NCBI GenBank assembly: GCA_036397995.1
Contig: DASWHX010000006.1
Location: forward strand, 1-14,794
Length of the DNA: 14,794 nucleotides
Origin: DASWHX01 sp036397995
GTDB taxonomy: Bacteria > Bacteroidota > Bacteroidia > Cytophagales > Cyclobacteriaceae
Direction of reading: 5' to 3'
A program made the translations under genes and the position numbers. The stretch's first letter is position 1. Each line of letters begins with the position of its first letter. The notes under the pieces are model-generated. The model had not been told where the DNA came from. It saw nothing but the letters and a program-made list of their open reading frames with translations, and did no database searches. Shown one piece after another: positions 14,316 to 14,794 of this stretch.

Positions 14316-14794
14316 ATGAAAGTATTGATTTGCCATACTTCGGATTTTGGTAATCTTATTTTTGCTACTCCCTTGATCCGAAATCTGAAAATGAATTTAG
14401 AAGCAGAGGTATTCTGCCTGATTGATATGGAAAATAAGGATGCAATTAATGAAAATCCATACATTTCTGAAATATTTTTAAAGGAAGAAACAAGCGTTTC
14501 AAAACTCATCCGGAGCAATTCTTTTGATTTAGTAATTGATTTGGAGATTAAGTTCACCACCTGGCTATTTTCCATACTCTCCGGAATAAAAATATTGAAA
14601 CCGAAAAGCCAAAAATTCGCGGAATGGTACATGGTAGCGCTAAGAATTGATCAATTGCCGGATAAGCATTACGCAGACCAGCTGCTTGAGGTTCTTGACA
14701 GCCTGAGTAGCAATAGGGATGTGTTGGGTCTGGATTATTTTATTCCTGAAAAGGACGAAATTGAAAGGAGTTGGTTACCCGACATCTTTCAGAA
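14316..14794 (+). CDS. GT9 heptosyltransferase-like protein (5' part only)
   Basis: The first 159 codons of a plus-strand gene that runs off the window. It looks like family 9 glycosyltransferases (heptosyltransferase/WaaF type, GT-B fold), which add sugars to lipopolysaccharide or other glycolipids at the inner face of the cytoplasmic membrane. The N-terminal strand MKVLICHTSDFGNLIFATPL (1-20) matches the family opening, usually followed as here by a strand such as EAEVFCLID and by NPYISEIF (47-54). FDLVIDLE (70-77) fits the second Rossmann strand. In well-studied members the loop ends in Gly-Asp, the Asp being the catalytic base; here it is Gly12-Asn13. The ATG is the natural start for this opening. 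The C-terminal nucleotide-sugar domain is not in view, so activity is undecided. Confidence 0.75.
   Translation, partial: MKVLICHTSDFGNLIFATPLIRNLKMNLEAEVFCLIDMENKDAINENPYISEIFLKEETSVSKLIRSNSFDLVIDLEIKFTTWLFSILSGIKILKPKSQKFAEWYMVALRIDQLPDKHYADQLLEVLDSLSSNRDVLGLDYFIPEKDEIERSWLPDIFQ

Noticed and set aside
14128..14319. A 63-codon plus-strand frame starting at GTG whose TGA overlaps the GT9 ATG (ATGA)
   Set aside because: The overlap mimics a coupled gene pair, but the residue content is not protein-like, the start is weak and the stretch contains the repeat cluster; it looks like intergenic DNA.
14237..14632. A 131-codon minus-strand frame opposite the GT9 gene
   Set aside because: The plus strand carries a recognisable GT9 N-terminus with sensible codon use; the antisense frame has no family resemblance.
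1..14794. Mobile elements, CRISPR arrays, tRNA or rRNA genes
   Set aside because: No transposase or integrase frame, spaced repeats or RNA-gene signatures were found on either strand.

Overview
The window looks like chromosomal DNA from a Bacteroidota bacterium, probably of the Cytophagales. The grounds are: AT-rich sequence; -7 promoter boxes of the Bacteroidota type TAnnTTTG just ahead of genes; no consistent Shine-Dalgarno sequences; a lipoprotein with a C-x-K-D-D type surface-export signal; and family content (paired DUF4199 proteins, a BatA-domain membrane protein, a PyrR-PyrB pair, large secreted proteins of unknown function). No tRNA, rRNA, insertion sequence, CRISPR array or phage gene was seen. 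Most genes lie on the minus strand.

Read along the minus strand, the right part holds an EVE-domain protein (13643-14047), then two tandem, abutting paralogous secreted proteins of unknown function (12029-13609 and 10505-12028), then pyrR and pyrB (10467 to 8989), which regulate and begin pyrimidine synthesis. pyrB meets a plus-strand lipoprotein gene (8558-8986) end to end with 2 bases between them. That lipoprotein diverges from a PLP/CBS-domain cystathionine beta-synthase-type gene (7090-8460). A strong hairpin at 6978-7002 separates this gene from a convergent small membrane-protein gene (6501-6974).

The left part is one tightly packed minus-strand run of six genes (6358 to 65): a BatA/von Willebrand-type membrane protein, a dihydroorotase homologue, two DUF4199 membrane proteins and two family 2 glycosyltransferases. 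Gaps are 1 to 19 bases and two junctions overlap by one base, so they are probably co-transcribed and partly translationally coupled. At the far left the last few codons of a plus-strand gene may overlap the final glycosyltransferase. At the far right, divergent from the EVE gene, a GT9 (heptosyltransferase-like) gene begins and runs off the window.

The main oddity is the dihydroorotase homologue: essentially all metal-binding and catalytic residues of the family are replaced, so it should be a pseudo-enzyme. It sits a few kb from a genuine-looking aspartate carbamoyltransferase, yet inside a membrane/glycosyltransferase gene run. Non-catalytic dihydroorotases are known as structural partners of aspartate carbamoyltransferase in Pseudomonas. 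Whether this one plays that role or has taken on another in the BatA/DUF4199 cluster is open. Secondary points are an apparently leaderless pyrR mRNA, the tandem secreted paralogues, and a GT9 protein with Asn where the usual catalytic Asp lies.
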